64,000 bases of DNA from Mycobacterium sp. DL440 (GCF_011745145.1 NZ_CP050191.1:1568996-1632995), one strand, 5' to 3'. Shown: positions 46,665-55,634, numbered from the stretch's first letter. Notes: generated from the letters alone by a model not told the origin. Program-made: numbers and translations.

Positions 46665-46810
46665 AGGTGCAGAACTCCTCGATGAGTGCCGAAACTGGAC
46701 GAGTGTCCACCCTAGGCGATCAGCCGGTGGATTCGGTTCGTATGGCTAAGTGTCATTTGATACCGTCTTGTGACCCGTGTGGCACATGGTGATTGTGGGG
46801 CATATGCGAC

Positions 46811-46816
46811 TAGGCT
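46811..46816 (+). promoter_or_regulatory. -10 element of ftsK
   Basis: TAGGCT seven bases before ATG 46824, supporting that start rather than ATG or GTG codons further upstream. Confidence 0.45.
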
Positions 46817-46823
46817 TGCGGGC

Positions 46824-49409
46824 ATGGCTAACAAGACCGCCGGCCGATCCGGACCGCGTTCGAGCAGGTCGAACGCCAGCTCGCGGGGCGGTTCGCGGCG
46901 TCAGGCGCCGGCTCGTAAGGGTCGCCCGGCTGCGCCGCGGCGTAAGCCCGCACGCCGGCCACAGGCCTCGCCCGTCTCTGCCGCCGGACAGAAGCTCGGT
47001 CAGGGAGCTCGCGCGGGCTGGCTGATGCTCGCCAAGGGTGCCGGTTCGACCGCTCGGTCGGTGGGCCGCGCACGCGATATCGAACCCGGACATCGTCGTG
47101 ACGGCCTGGCGCTCGCACTGCTCGGAATCGTCGTCGTCGTTGCCGCCAGCTCGTGGTTCCACGCGGCCGGCCCGGTGGGGCAGTGGATCGACACCGCGGT
47201 GCGCACCCTGATCGGGGGGCCAGTGGTGCTCGTGCCCGTCATCCTCGGCGTCATCGCCGTCGTGCTGATGCGCACCGAGCCGGATCCCGAGTCACGCCCC
47301 CGGCTGATCCTGGGATCGGCCATGATCGCGCTGCCGCTGCTCGGCCTGTGGCACCTGTGGTCGGGATCGCCGCAAGATCCCATCGCCCGCCAGCACGCCG
47401 CCGGATTCGTCGGCTTCGCCATCGGAGGGCCCCTGTCCGACGGACTGACCGAGTGGATCGCCGCACCGCTGCTGTTCATGGGCGCGCTGTTCGGTCTGTT
47501 GTTGGTCACCGGGACCACGATCCGCGAGGTGCCCTCGACCCTGCGGACCATGTTCAGCACCCGGGCATTCCACGACGACTATGACGACGAATACGACGAA
47601 TACGACGGGGACTACGTCGACGAGTACGAAGACGATGACGCGTACGACGACCTGTCCGACGGCTACTACGACGACGACGCCTCGCGCGGCGACGCGCAGC
47701 CAGAGACCTGGCCGACAGCCGCCATCGAGGCGCCGCAGGCGCCGACCGGTAGCCCGATGGAGAACTACCCGCTGTCCGAGGACGCACCGACCGTCCCCGA
47801 GCCCGCGGTCAAACCTCGTCGCAAGAAGGCCGAAGCCAAATCCGAGCCGAAGGCCAAATCCTCTGATGACACCCTGGTGATGGACCGCGTGGTCGAGGGA
47901 CCCTACACGCTGCCCCCACTGGATCTGCTGATCGCCGGTGACCCGCCGAAGCTGCGCACCGCCGCCAACGATCAGATGACCGACGCCATCACCTCGGTCC
48001 TGCAACAGTTCAAGGTCGATGCCTCCGTCACCGGTTGCACCCGCGGTCCGACCGTCACCCGCTACGAGGTCGAACTGGGACCCGGGGTCAAGGTTGAGAA
48101 GATCACCGCGCTGCACCGCAATATCGCCTACGCGGTGGCCACCGAGAGCGTGCGTATCCTCGCGCCGATCCCCGGCAAGTCCGCGGTCGGTATCGAGGTG
48201 CCCAACACCGACCGCGAGATGGTGCGCCTGGCCGACGTGCTCACCGCGCCCAGCACCCGGCGCGACCATCATCCGCTGGTGATCGGCCTCGGCAAGGACA
48301 TCGAGGGCGACTTCGTCTCGGCGAACCTGGCCAAGATGCCGCACCTGTTGGTGGCCGGTTCCACCGGCTCGGGCAAGTCCAGCTTCGTCAACTCGATGTT
48401 GGTGTCGCTGTTGGCGCGCGCCACCCCCGAAGAGGTCAGGATGATCCTGATCGACCCGAAGATGGTGGAACTCACACCATACGAAGGCATCCCGCACCTC
48501 ATCACGCCGATCATCACCCAGCCGAAGAAGGCCGCGGCGGCGCTGGCCTGGCTGGTCGAGGAGATGGAACAGCGCTATCAGGACATGCAGGCCTCGCGGG
48601 TGCGGCACATCGACGTGTTCAACGAGAAGGTGCGTTCCGGGGAGATCAGCACACCGCTCGGTAGCGAGCGCGTCTACAAGCCCTACCCCTACATCCTGGC
48701 GATCGTCGACGAGCTCGCCGACCTGATGATGACCGCACCGCGTGATGTCGAGGAGGCCATCGTGCGCATCACGCAGAAGGCCCGCGCCGCAGGCATCCAT
48801 CTGGTGCTGGCCACCCAGCGCCCGTCGGTCGACGTCGTCACCGGTCTGATCAAGACCAACGTGCCCTCGCGGCTGGCGTTCGCGACCTCCTCGCTGACCG
48901 ACAGCCGCGTCATCCTGGACCAGCCGGGCGCCGAGAAGCTCATCGGTATGGGCGATGGGCTGTTTCTGCCGATGGGCGCGAACAAGCCGCAACGCCTGCA
49001 GGGTGCCTTCATCACCGACGAAGAGATCCACGCCGTCGTCGAGGCCACCAAGGCCCAGGCCGAGCCAGAGTTCGTGGAGGGCGTCACCAAGGCCAAGCCG
49101 ACCGGGGAACGCACCGATGTCGATCCCGATATCGGCGACGACATGGACGTCTTCCTGCAGGCGGTCGAGCTCGTGGTCTCCAGCCAGTTTGGCTCCACCT
49201 CGATGCTGCAGCGCAAGCTGCGGGTCGGGTTCGCCAAGGCCGGCCGGCTGATGGACCTGATGGAGACCCGGCAGATCGTCGGACCGTCCGAGGGCTCCAA
49301 GGCGCGCGAAGTGCTCGTCAAGCCCGACGAGCTGGCCGGCACGCTGATGCTGATCCGCGGCGGTGCCGACGCCAACGGTGCCGACACCGACGACGACGAG
49401 GAGTTCTGA
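46824..49409 (+). CDS. ftsK: DNA translocase FtsK
   Basis: 861 aa septal DNA pump that clears chromosome ends during division. Basic N-terminus, four transmembrane segments (about 90-240), then an unusually acidic linker (about 250-290, largely Asp, Glu and Tyr), followed by the alpha domain, RecA-like motor with Walker A GSTGSGKSS (about 512) and Walker B ILAIVDELADL, and a C-terminal gamma winged helix (SSQFGSTSMLQRKLRVGFAK). Length close to the M. tuberculosis protein. Confidence 0.95.
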   Translation: MANKTAGRSGPRSSRSNASSRGGSRRQAPARKGRPAAPRRKPARRPQASPVSAAGQKLGQGARAGWLMLAKGAGSTARSVGRARDIEPGHRRDGLALALLGIVVVVAASSWFHAAGPVGQWIDTAVRTLIGGPVVLVPVILGVIAVVLMRTEPDPESRPRLILGSAMIALPLLGLWHLWSGSPQDPIARQHAAGFVGFAIGGPLSDGLTEWIAAPLLFMGALFGLLLVTGTTIREVPSTLRTMFSTRAFHDDYDDEYDEYDGDYVDEYEDDDAYDDLSDGYYDDDASRGDAQPETWPTAAIEAPQAPTGSPMENYPLSEDAPTVPEPAVKPRRKKAEAKSEPKAKSSDDTLVMDRVVEGPYTLPPLDLLIAGDPPKLRTAANDQMTDAITSVLQQFKVDASVTGCTRGPTVTRYEVELGPGVKVEKITALHRNIAYAVATESVRILAPIPGKSAVGIEVPNTDREMVRLADVLTAPSTRRDHHPLVIGLGKDIEGDFVSANLAKMPHLLVAGSTGSGKSSFVNSMLVSLLARATPEEVRMILIDPKMVELTPYEGIPHLITPIITQPKKAAAALAWLVEEMEQRYQDMQASRVRHIDVFNEKVRSGEISTPLGSERVYKPYPYILAIVDELADLMMTAPRDVEEAIVRITQKARAAGIHLVLATQRPSVDVVTGLIKTNVPSRLAFATSSLTDSRVILDQPGAEKLIGMGDGLFLPMGANKPQRLQGAFITDEEIHAVVEATKAQAEPEFVEGVTKAKPTGERTDVDPDIGDDMDVFLQAVELVVSSQFGSTSMLQRKLRVGFAKAGRLMDLMETRQIVGPSEGSKAREVLVKPDELAGTLMLIRGGADANGADTDDDEEF

Positions 49410-49418
49410 CCGGAAGAA

Positions 49419-49940
49419 TTAGAGCGTCAACAGCATTCGGGTGTTGCCCAGAGTGTTGGGCTTGACGTAGGACAGGTCGAGGAACTCCGCCACACCGGTG
49501 TCGTACGAGCGGCACATCTCCTCGTACACCTCGGCGGTCACCGGGGTGCCGTCGATCTCCTCGAATCCGTGTTTGGCGAAGAAGTCGACTTCGAAGGTCA
49601 GCACGAAGATGCGGCTCAGATGCAGATCGCGTGCGACGTCGAGGAGGTGCTCGACCAGAACGTGGCCGACGCCGGTGCCGCGGACTTTCGGATGTACCGC
49701 CACGGTGCGCACCTCACCGAGATCGGCCCACAGCACATGGAGCGCACCGCATCCGACGAGTTCGTCGTCGAGTTCGGCGACCCAGAATTCCTGGACCGCC
49801 TCGTACAACGTGACCAGGTTCTTCTCGAGCAGGATCTTGCCCGCGTAGACGTCGATCAAGCTCTTGATCGCCGGGACATCGGACGTGCGGGCGCGGCGCA
49901 CCACAGGGTGTTCGCGCGGCTCGACACTGCCTGGGTTCAC
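49419..49940 (-). CDS. argA: amino-acid N-acetyltransferase (ArgA-type, GNAT)
   Basis: 173 aa single GNAT domain, the short actinobacterial N-acetylglutamate synthase (counterpart of Rv2747) that starts arginine synthesis. VRRARTSDVPAIKSLIDVYA, acetyl-CoA loop VAVHPKVRGTGVGHVLVEHL and VGVAEFLDLSYVKPNTLGNT are present. GTG 49940 has TACTCT seven bases upstream. Divergent from pgsA with only 42 bp between start codons. Convergent with ftsK, 10 bp apart. Confidence 0.9.
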   Translation of the reverse strand: MNPGSVEPREHPVVRRARTSDVPAIKSLIDVYAGKILLEKNLVTLYEAVQEFWVAELDDELVGCGALHVLWADLGEVRTVAVHPKVRGTGVGHVLVEHLLDVARDLHLSRIFVLTFEVDFFAKHGFEEIDGTPVTAEVYEEMCRSYDTGVAEFLDLSYVKPNTLGNTRMLLTL

Positions 49941-49947
49941 AGGCGCA

Positions 49948-49953
49948 AGAGTA
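49948..49953 (-). promoter_or_regulatory. -10 element of argA
   Basis: TACTCT on the minus strand, seven bases before GTG 49940; leaderless. Confidence 0.4.
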
Positions 49954-49970
49954 TCCGTTACGGCAACCGA

Positions 49971-49976
49971 TATTCT
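49971..49976 (+). promoter_or_regulatory. -10 element of pgsA
   Basis: TATTCT exactly six bases before GTG 49983; leaderless. Only 17 bp separate it from the argA -10, so the two promoters overlap. Confidence 0.5.
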
Positions 49977-49982
49977 GTTGCG

Positions 49983-50588
49983 GTGCCGGGCCAACCTTCT
50001 ACCGATCCGGTGGTCCCGCGTGCGCGCGTGGCCAACCTCGCCAACGTGCTCACCGGGGTGCGGATGGTGCTGGTTCCGGTCTTCCTCGTATTCCTGTTCG
50101 CCGGCGACGGCCATGAAACCGGCTGGCGGATCGCCGCTTTCACGGTGTTCGCGGTTGCCGTCATCACCGACCATTTCGACGGGGCACTGGCCCGCAGCTA
50201 CGGGATGATCACCGAGTTCGGCACGCTGGCCGATCCGATCGCCGACAAGGCACTGATCGGGGCGGCGCTGATCGGCTTGTCGATGCTCGGCGATCTGCCG
50301 TGGTGGATCACCGCGGTGGTGCTGACCCGTGAGATCGGAATCACGGTGTTGCGGTTCGCGGTGCTGCGTCACGGCGTGATTCCGGCCAGCCGCGGCGGCA
50401 AGCTCAAGACACTGGTGCAAGCCGTGGCGATCGGGCTGTTCGTGCTGCCACTGCATGCATGGCCCGACATCTGGCTGAACGTCGCCTGGGTGATCATGTG
50501 GGCCGCCGTGGTGCTGACCGTGCTCACCGGTGCCGACTACGTCATATCCGCGATCAGGGATTCGCGTGGACGATCCGCTGCTCACTGA
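49983..50588 (+). CDS. pgsA: CDP-diacylglycerol-glycerol-3-phosphate 3-phosphatidyltransferase
   Basis: 201 aa membrane enzyme of phosphatidylglycerol synthesis (pgsA3 position). CDP-alcohol motif D-x2-D-G-x2-A-R-x8-G-x3-D-x3-D is intact as DHFDGALARSYGM then FGTLADPIADK. About five transmembrane segments. Overlaps the cinA-like gene by 23 bp. Confidence 0.92.
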   Translation: MPGQPSTDPVVPRARVANLANVLTGVRMVLVPVFLVFLFAGDGHETGWRIAAFTVFAVAVITDHFDGALARSYGMITEFGTLADPIADKALIGAALIGLSMLGDLPWWITAVVLTREIGITVLRFAVLRHGVIPASRGGKLKTLVQAVAIGLFVLPLHAWPDIWLNVAWVIMWAAVVLTVLTGADYVISAIRDSRGRSAAH

Positions 50589-51054
50589 CGACGCCAGGGC
50601 CCTGGTCGCCGACCTGACGGTGCGCTCCCAGAGCGTGGCCACCGCCGAGTCGCTGACCGGCGGATTGCTCGCGGCGACGCTGGCCGGGGTGTCCGGGGCC
50701 AGCGCGGTCCTGCAAGGCGGACTGGTCACCTACAACGAGGACACCAAGATCTGGCTGGCCGGAGTGGCTCCTCAGGTGCTTGACGCGGTCGGCCCGGTCG
50801 CGGCTCCCACCGCGCGAGCGCTGGCGGTGGGTGCCCGGCAGCGTTGCGCAGCTACCTGGGGCGTCGGCCTGACCGGCGTGGCCGGGCCGGAACCGCACGG
50901 TGGGCACCCGGTGGGCACGGTGTTCATCGGCCTGGCGGGGCCGGTCGACACCGACGTCATCGAGTTGTCGCTGTCCGGCTCACGCTGGGATATCCGCCGC
51001 GCGGCCGTCGACGAGGCGATTGCCCGGTTGCGTTTCCTGGTCGAGAACCAGTAA
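50566..51054 (+). CDS. CinA C-terminal domain amidohydrolase
   Basis: 162 aa, only the C-terminal CinA domain, which in other bacteria deamidates nicotinamide mononucleotide. [30 protein letters not shown] and [20 protein letters not shown] are the family motifs with the catalytic Ser/Lys/Tyr region. GTG 50566 lies inside the end of pgsA. Not present at this locus in M. tuberculosis as I recall, but common in fast growers. Confidence 0.85.
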   Translation: MDDPLLTDDARALVADLTVRSQSVATAESLTGGLLAATLAGVSGASAVLQGGLVTYNEDTKIWLAGVAPQVLDAVGPVAAPTARALAVGARQRCAATWGVGLTGVAGPEPHGGHPVGTVFIGLAGPVDTDVIELSLSGSRWDIRRAAVDEAIARLRFLVENQ

Positions 51055-51075
51055 CCCACTCAGCCGCGGACTGTC

Positions 51076-51104
51076 GGGAACCATGCGGTGGTCCGCGGCG
51101 TTGG
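51076..51104 (+). promoter_or_regulatory. SigE/SigH-type promoter of clgR
   Basis: GGGAAC, 17 nt, CGTTGG, matching the GGAAC...GTT pattern of mycobacterial SigE/SigH promoters. Transcript start near 51111 would leave a 36-nt leader with AAGGAGG. clgR is known to be SigE-controlled in M. tuberculosis. Confidence 0.65.
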
Positions 51105-51146
51105 TCTGTAAGCGGACCTGCGACCCGCCAGGCGAAGGAGGGCACG

Positions 51147-51488
51147 ATGACGGCATTGCTGCGTGAGGTGATTGGCGACGTGCTGCGTCACGCCCGCACC
51201 GAACAGGGACGGACGTTGCGTGAAGTGTCCGACTCGGCCCGGGTCAGCCTCGGGTACCTCTCCGAAGTCGAGCGGGGCCGCAAGGAGGCCTCCAGCGAAC
51301 TCCTCAGCGCCATCTGCGACGCGCTGGATGTCCCGCTGTCGCGGGTGCTCACCGATGCCGGTGAGAACCTGGCCGAGCGCGAACACGCATCCGCAGAGGT
51401 CGAGGTGCCGGCGCACGCCAATCTCGCCCACATCGATGCGGCGACCAAGGTGGTCATTCCACAGGTCGTGTCGATGGCCGTTGCCTGA
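51147..51488 (+). CDS. clgR: ClgR, XRE-family stress regulator
   Basis: 113 aa. Cro/CI-type [28 protein letters not shown] and [21 protein letters not shown] (each a conserved ClgR block; quoted in parts). Activates clp protease and psp genes after envelope stress. C-terminus ends VVSMAVA, hydrophobic as in Clp-degraded ClgR proteins. ATG 51147 has AAGGAGG five bases upstream. Preceded by a SigE/SigH-type promoter; a ClgR-like palindrome lies downstream, before pspA. Confidence 0.92.
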   Translation: MTALLREVIGDVLRHARTEQGRTLREVSDSARVSLGYLSEVERGRKEASSELLSAICDALDVPLSRVLTDAGENLAEREHASAEVEVPAHANLAHIDAATKVVIPQVVSMAVA

Positions 51489-51524
51489 CATCAGCGCGAT
51501 TCCGACGCCAGCCTGATTGTGCCG

Positions 51525-51543
51525 TTCGTGCCTGAGGCGCGAA
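51525..51543. promoter_or_regulatory. ClgR-like operator upstream of pspA
   Basis: TTCGTGCCTGAGGCGCGAA, an odd-length palindrome in which eight of nine base pairs match around a central G. It resembles the actinobacterial ClgR site (CGCY-NAN-RGCG core). It lies 170 bp before pspA in the 225-bp clgR-pspA gap, which has no gene. Confidence 0.5.
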
Positions 51544-51713
51544 TTTTTCGCAAAACACCCAGACGAACAGACTGCGGGGCTGTGGCTGCATGTCCTGAAC
51601 CGATAAGTTGGCATCAGAGGAACTGCGGCAACCTGAAGAAGCAGTAGGACCCGAACGCTGGCCTGACAACTGGGCCTGGCAGACAAGCCCGACAGATAAG
51701 GCGGAACGAACCA

Positions 51714-52529
51714 ATGGCCAATCCGTTCGTCAAGGCGTGGAAGTACCTGATGGCGCTGTTCAGCTCCAAGGTCGACGAATACGCTGACCCGAAGGTGCAG
51801 ATTCAGCAGGCCATCGAGGACGCGCAGCGTCAGCATCAGGCGCTGACCCAGCAGGCCGCGCAGGTCATCGGCAACCAGCGTCAGCTGGAGATGCGGCTCA
51901 GCCGTCAGCTCGCCGACATCGAAAAGCTGCAGGTCAATGTCCGTCAGGCACTGAATCTGGCTGATCAGGCCACGGCCTCCGGTGACGCGGCCAAGGCCAC
52001 CGAGTACACCAACGCCGCCGAGGCGTTCGCCGCCCAGCTGGTTACCTCCGAGCAGAGCGTTGAGGACCTCAAGGGCCTGCACGACCAGGCTCTGCAGGCC
52101 GCCGGGCAAGCCAAGAAGGCCGTCGAGCAGAACGCCATGATGCTGCAGCAGAAGATCTCCGAGCGCACCAAACTGCTGTCGCAGCTGGAGCAGGCCAAGA
52201 TGCAGGAGCAGGTGAGTTCCTCACTCCGGTCGATGAGTGAGGTCGCCGCACCGGGTAACACCCCGAGTCTCGACGAAGTGCGCCAGAAGATCGAACGCCG
52301 TTACGCCAACGCGATGGGCGAGGCCGAGCTCGCGCAGAACTCTGTGCAGGGCCGCATGATGGAGGTGCAGCAGGCCAGCGTCCAGATGGCCGGCCACTCC
52401 CGGCTCGAGCAGATCCGGGCGTCGATGCGCGGCGAAGCCCTGCCGAGCGGTGACGCCTCCCCGGCGACGCCGGCCTCCCCGGCAGCCAAACAAACTCCTG
52501 CCACCCCCGAGAACCCGCTCGGCCAGTAG
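51714..52529 (+). CDS. pspA: phage shock protein A (35-kDa antigen type)
   Basis: 271 aa, mostly coiled coil (about residues 25-240), beginning [20 protein letters not shown], the amphipathic helix that touches the membrane, and ending in a Pro/Ala/Ser-rich tail. Counterpart of Rv2744c. Maintains envelope integrity under stress, working with the membrane protein encoded next. ATG 51714. Confidence 0.92.
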   Translation: MANPFVKAWKYLMALFSSKVDEYADPKVQIQQAIEDAQRQHQALTQQAAQVIGNQRQLEMRLSRQLADIEKLQVNVRQALNLADQATASGDAAKATEYTNAAEAFAAQLVTSEQSVEDLKGLHDQALQAAGQAKKAVEQNAMMLQQKISERTKLLSQLEQAKMQEQVSSSLRSMSEVAAPGNTPSLDEVRQKIERRYANAMGEAELAQNSVQGRMMEVQQASVQMAGHSRLEQIRASMRGEALPSGDASPATPASPAAKQTPATPENPLGQ

Positions 52530-52537
52530 AGATTCGA

Positions 52538-53368
52538 GTGTCCCAGATCATGGCTACCAAGACCGGTCGACCCGACGCCTGGAAGTCGTTGGTGCAGCGG
52601 GGGATTGACACTGCGGCAGACCTGTCCGGGGCCCTCACCGAAAAGCTCAGCGCCGCCGCCGATCCGCGGGCAAAGCTGCTGCGCAAGCGGCGGTGGGCGT
52701 TGCGCTTCGGGGTGTTCTTCACCCTGTCCAGTGGGTTTTGGGTGCTCGTGACGGCGCTGCTGGCGTCCTGGAGCACACCGGTCTGGGGCCTGATCATCAC
52801 CGGCGCGATCGCGGCGGGTGCGGCGTTCCCGGCGACGTTGTTCTGGTTGCGGTACCGGTGGCTGCGTGCCGAGCCGCTCCCGGCGGAGCGGCCGGTCTCG
52901 GGACGTCGGTTGCCGCCCTGGGGCTCTGCTGCCCGTCAGCCCATGGCGGCGCTGGTGGCCTCCGAGCGGGGCATGTTCTCGCTACTCGGCGTGCTGGAGC
53001 GTGGGCGGATGCTGCCGGCCGACGAACTGCGGGAGCTGTCCGCGGTGGCCAACCAGACCGCGCGGACCATGGCGGCCACCGCCACCGAGGTGGTCTCGAT
53101 GGAGCGCGCGATCAGCAACGCTCCACAGTCCCGCCAGCATCTGGTGCCCACCATCAACGCCTTCGCCGCCCAGCTCGGCCAGGGCGTGCGGCAGTACAAC
53201 GAAATGGTCACTGCCGCAGCGCAACTGGTGTCAACGGTGAATAGTGGTCAGGCCGCGGCGTCGCCGCTGTCGCAACAGCGCTATCGCAACGAACTGACCG
53301 GTGCCACTGATCGTCTGGTGGGCTGGGCGCAGGCATTCGACGAGCTCGGTCAGCTGCGCCGCGCCTGA
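52538..53368 (+). CDS. pspM: PspM-like integral membrane partner of PspA
   Basis: 276 aa from GTG 52538, eight bases after pspA. Two transmembrane segments (FGVFFTLSSGFWVLVTALL, about 58-76; GLIITGAIAAGAAFPATLFW, about 84-103) and a helical C-terminal half. Counterpart of Rv2743c, the ClgR-regulated membrane anchor of PspA. The third M. tuberculosis partner (pspN) is missing; ephG follows on the other strand. Confidence 0.85.
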   Translation: MSQIMATKTGRPDAWKSLVQRGIDTAADLSGALTEKLSAAADPRAKLLRKRRWALRFGVFFTLSSGFWVLVTALLASWSTPVWGLIITGAIAAGAAFPATLFWLRYRWLRAEPLPAERPVSGRRLPPWGSAARQPMAALVASERGMFSLLGVLERGRMLPADELRELSAVANQTARTMAATATEVVSMERAISNAPQSRQHLVPTINAFAAQLGQGVRQYNEMVTAAAQLVSTVNSGQAAASPLSQQRYRNELTGATDRLVGWAQAFDELGQLRRA

Positions 53369-53375
53369 ACCGCCG

Positions 53376-53810
53376 CTACAGCGAGGTGCGCAGCGCCGGC
53401 ACGACCGCGCCGGCCAGGCCGCGCAGGGTCGCCTTGAACATGTCGAGGAAGTCGAAGTAGTCACGCCAGAGTGTGATTCGACCTTCGTGCACCTCGAACA
53501 CCCCGCATACCCAGAACTGCAGGCGCACCGGCCCGAAGACCAGGGCATCGGTGCGTTCGGTCAGCACGGCGGCGCCGTCGGCGGCGATCCGGTGGATCTT
53601 CACCTCGAATGCGGCCTTGCCCGGCATCGAGCGGAACAGCTTCATCGCACGTTGGCGTCCGTAGATGGTCGGAAGGCCGACGTTCTGGTAGACGAGGTTC
53701 TGCGCCAGCGCGTTCTCGGCGGTGTCGAAGTCCTGCTCCTGCAGCGCGTTGAGGAACGTCTCGACCGTCACGGTCGGGGTCTGCGTTGCGGTGGTGGATT
53801 GGTCAGACAT
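53376..53810 (-). CDS. ephG: limonene-1,2-epoxide hydrolase family protein EphG
   Basis: 144 aa cone-shaped LEH/SnoaL-like fold; counterpart of Rv2740. VETFLNALQEQDFDTAENAL and the ITLWRDYFDFLDM segment carry the Arg-Asp pair of the Asp-Arg-Asp catalytic triad, and QNVGLPTIYGRQR is conserved. Hydrolyses bulky epoxides such as sterol or fatty-acid epoxides in the M. tuberculosis homologue. Convergent with pspM. Confidence 0.87.
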   Translation of the reverse strand: MSDQSTTATQTPTVTVETFLNALQEQDFDTAENALAQNLVYQNVGLPTIYGRQRAMKLFRSMPGKAAFEVKIHRIAADGAAVLTERTDALVFGPVRLQFWVCGVFEVHEGRITLWRDYFDFLDMFKATLRGLAGAVVPALRTSL

Positions 53811-53850
53811 GCCCGAAGCCTAGTGGGGACGGCTGTGGCAAGGTAGGCCG

Positions 53851-55023
53851 GTGCGCGTAGCTGTGGTCGCCGGACCCGATCCCGGACATGCCTTCCCGGC
53901 CCTGGCGTTGTGCCTGAAGTTCCTGGCCGCGGGGGATGTCCCGACGCTGCTGACCGGGGTGGAATGGCTCGATACCGCGCGGGCTGCCGGTGTCGATGCG
54001 AGAGAACTTGCCGGCCTCGATCCGGCCGATGGTGACGACGATGCCGATGCCGGGGCCAAGATCCATCAGCGGGCCGGGCGCATGGCGCAGCTCAACGTGC
54101 CGGGGCTGCGTGAGCTGCACCCTGATCTCGTGGTCTCCGACGTGATCACCGCCTGCGGCGGGCTGGCCGCCGAACTGCTCGGGCTGCCGTGGGTCGAGCT
54201 CAGTCCGCACCCGCTGTACCTGCCGTCGAAGGGGCTGCCGCCGCTCGGCAGCGGGTTGGCCCCTGGTGTCGGCCTCCGGGGACGACTGCGAGACGGTGTG
54301 ATGCGGGCGTTGACCGCACGGTCCGTGCGGGCGGGGCTGGCGGAGCGGGCAGCGGTGCGGGCCGCGATCGGCCTGCCTGCGCAGGACTCCGGGCCGTTGC
54401 GCCGGTTGATCGCCACCCTGCCGGCATTGGAGGTGCCTCGTCCGGATTGGCCGGCCGAGGCCGTGGTGGTGGGTCCGCTGCATTTCGAGCCGACCGACGT
54501 GGTGCTGACCGTGCCGCCAGGTTCGGGGCCGGTCGTGATGGTGGCGCCCTCCACCGCGACCACCGGGACGCAGGGGATGGCCGAACTGGTTCTCGAGTCG
54601 TTGCGCCCGGGTCAGACGCTGCCGGAAGGGGCCTGCGTGGTGGTGTCGCGACTGGGCGGGGCAGACGTGGAGGTGCCGCCGTGGGCGGCGGTGGGGCTCG
54701 GCCGCCAGGACGAGTTGTTGTCCCACGCCGATCTGGTGATCTGCGGTGGCGGGCACGGCCTGGTGTCCAAGGCGCTGCTGGCCGGAGTGCCGATGGTGGT
54801 GGTGCCGGGCGGCGGTGATCAGTGGGAGATCGCCAATCGTGTTGTGCGCCAAGGTAGTGCGCAGTTGGTGCGGCCGCTGACCGGAGAGGCGTTGACCACC
54901 GCGGTCGGCACTGTGCTCGGGTCTTCCTCCTACCGTGTTGCCGCGCAGCGCGCCGGCGCTTCGCTGGCCGAGGTGGCCGATCCGGTACGGGTGTGCCATG
55001 ACGCCCTGGCAGGTACTGGGTAG
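53851..55023 (+). CDS. GT1-family glycosyltransferase
   Basis: 390 aa GT-B fold like Rv2739c. Begins RVAVVAGPDPGHAFPALALC (acceptor domain); the donor-binding C-terminal half has LLSHADLVICGGGHGLVSKALLAGVP (in parts: SHADLVICGGGHG, GVPMVVVPGGGDQWE), the UDP-glycosyltransferase signature. Acceptor unknown; MGT-like macrolide or lipid glycosylation is possible. Confidence 0.82.
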   Translation: MRVAVVAGPDPGHAFPALALCLKFLAAGDVPTLLTGVEWLDTARAAGVDARELAGLDPADGDDDADAGAKIHQRAGRMAQLNVPGLRELHPDLVVSDVITACGGLAAELLGLPWVELSPHPLYLPSKGLPPLGSGLAPGVGLRGRLRDGVMRALTARSVRAGLAERAAVRAAIGLPAQDSGPLRRLIATLPALEVPRPDWPAEAVVVGPLHFEPTDVVLTVPPGSGPVVMVAPSTATTGTQGMAELVLESLRPGQTLPEGACVVVSRLGGADVEVPPWAAVGLGRQDELLSHADLVICGGGHGLVSKALLAGVPMVVVPGGGDQWEIANRVVRQGSAQLVRPLTGEALTTAVGTVLGSSSYRVAAQRAGASLAEVADPVRVCHDALAGTG

Positions 55024-55026
55024 GTT
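55021..55026 (+). promoter_or_regulatory. -10 element of the DUF3046 gene
   Basis: TAGGTT exactly six bases before GTG 55033, overlapping the stop of the glycosyltransferase gene; leaderless. Confidence 0.45.
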
Positions 55027-55032
55027 GAGCCC

Positions 55033-55227
55033 GTGCGGTTGACGGAATTCAATGAGCTCGTAGACGGCCAGTTCGGCGAGATGCGGGGCCGTTCGCTGCT
55101 CGTCGACCACGTGCTCGCTGCTCTCGACGGCCGCACGCCCGCACAGGCCATCGAGGACGGGGTGGAGCCGCGCAGTGTGTGGCGGGCGCTGTGCGCGGAC
55201 TTCGACGTCCCACGCGAATTGTGGTGA
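55033..55227 (+). CDS. DUF3046 family protein
   Basis: 64 aa, the usual size. LTEFNELVDGQFGEMRGRSL and the C-terminal SVWRALCADFDVPRELW are diagnostic. Conserved immediately upstream of recA in mycobacteria (Rv2738c position). Function unknown. Confidence 0.87.
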   Translation: MRLTEFNELVDGQFGEMRGRSLLVDHVLAALDGRTPAQAIEDGVEPRSVWRALCADFDVPRELW

Positions 55228-55273
55228 ATCCGCCCGGCTTCCCCTGACCGGAATTTCGGCGTATACCGGAGTC

Positions 55274-55477
55274 ATGGGTCTCGGTGACCATCCGATGCGG
55301 ACGCCTCTTTACGGTGTCCTGCTGGTGATCGCAGCAGTGCTGCTGTGCTGGTTGGTCGCGTCAACTCTGGCTGGATGGCAGGCCGCCCTCGGGTATTTCC
55401 TGGCCATTGCGGTTGGCGCATTCGGATTCGTCATGACGCTGCGGGATCTCGACAACTTTCCCAACTGGCGTCGCTGA
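55274..55477 (+). CDS. small two-helix membrane protein
   Basis: 67 aa, with two transmembrane segments (LYGVLLVIAAVLLCWLVAST and ALGYFLAIAVGAFGFVMTL) and a short charged tail. Not recognised. ATG 55274 is the first start; GTG or ATG at the second Met (MRTPLYG) is possible. Confidence 0.6.
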   Translation: MGLGDHPMRTPLYGVLLVIAAVLLCWLVASTLAGWQAALGYFLAIAVGAFGFVMTLRDLDNFPNWRR

Positions 55478-55507
55478 CCGGGATCATCCCCGGCGTGTCC
55501 TCTTGAA

Positions 55508-55523
55508 TCGAACAGATGTTCGT
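55508..55523. promoter_or_regulatory. LexA/SOS box of recA
   Basis: TCGAAC-AGAT-GTTCGT, one base from the perfect LexA palindrome, followed directly by a -10-like TAGTGT (55525-55530). This is the LexA-regulated recA promoter. Confidence 0.88.
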
Positions 55524-55557
55524 CTAGTGTGGGCAGTGCCCGGCTGGAAAACCGAGG

Positions 55558-55580
55558 TTGTCGGTGGCTTGCTTTAGCGT
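55558..55580 (+). promoter_or_regulatory. RecA-NDp (LexA-independent) promoter of recA
   Basis: TTGTCGGTG, 8 nt, TAGCGT: an exact match to the RecA-NDp consensus TTGTCRGTG-N8-TANNNT, the PafBC-dependent damage promoter of mycobacteria. Confidence 0.88.
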
Positions 55581-55634
55581 CACGGCCAACCGATCGGAAC
55601 ACCGGTCAGCACGACTACTCGGAGAGGCACCATC

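Noticed and set aside
47292..49031. 579-codon frame opposite ftsK
   Set aside because: Antisense to an intact FtsK; composition is the complement of its codon bias.
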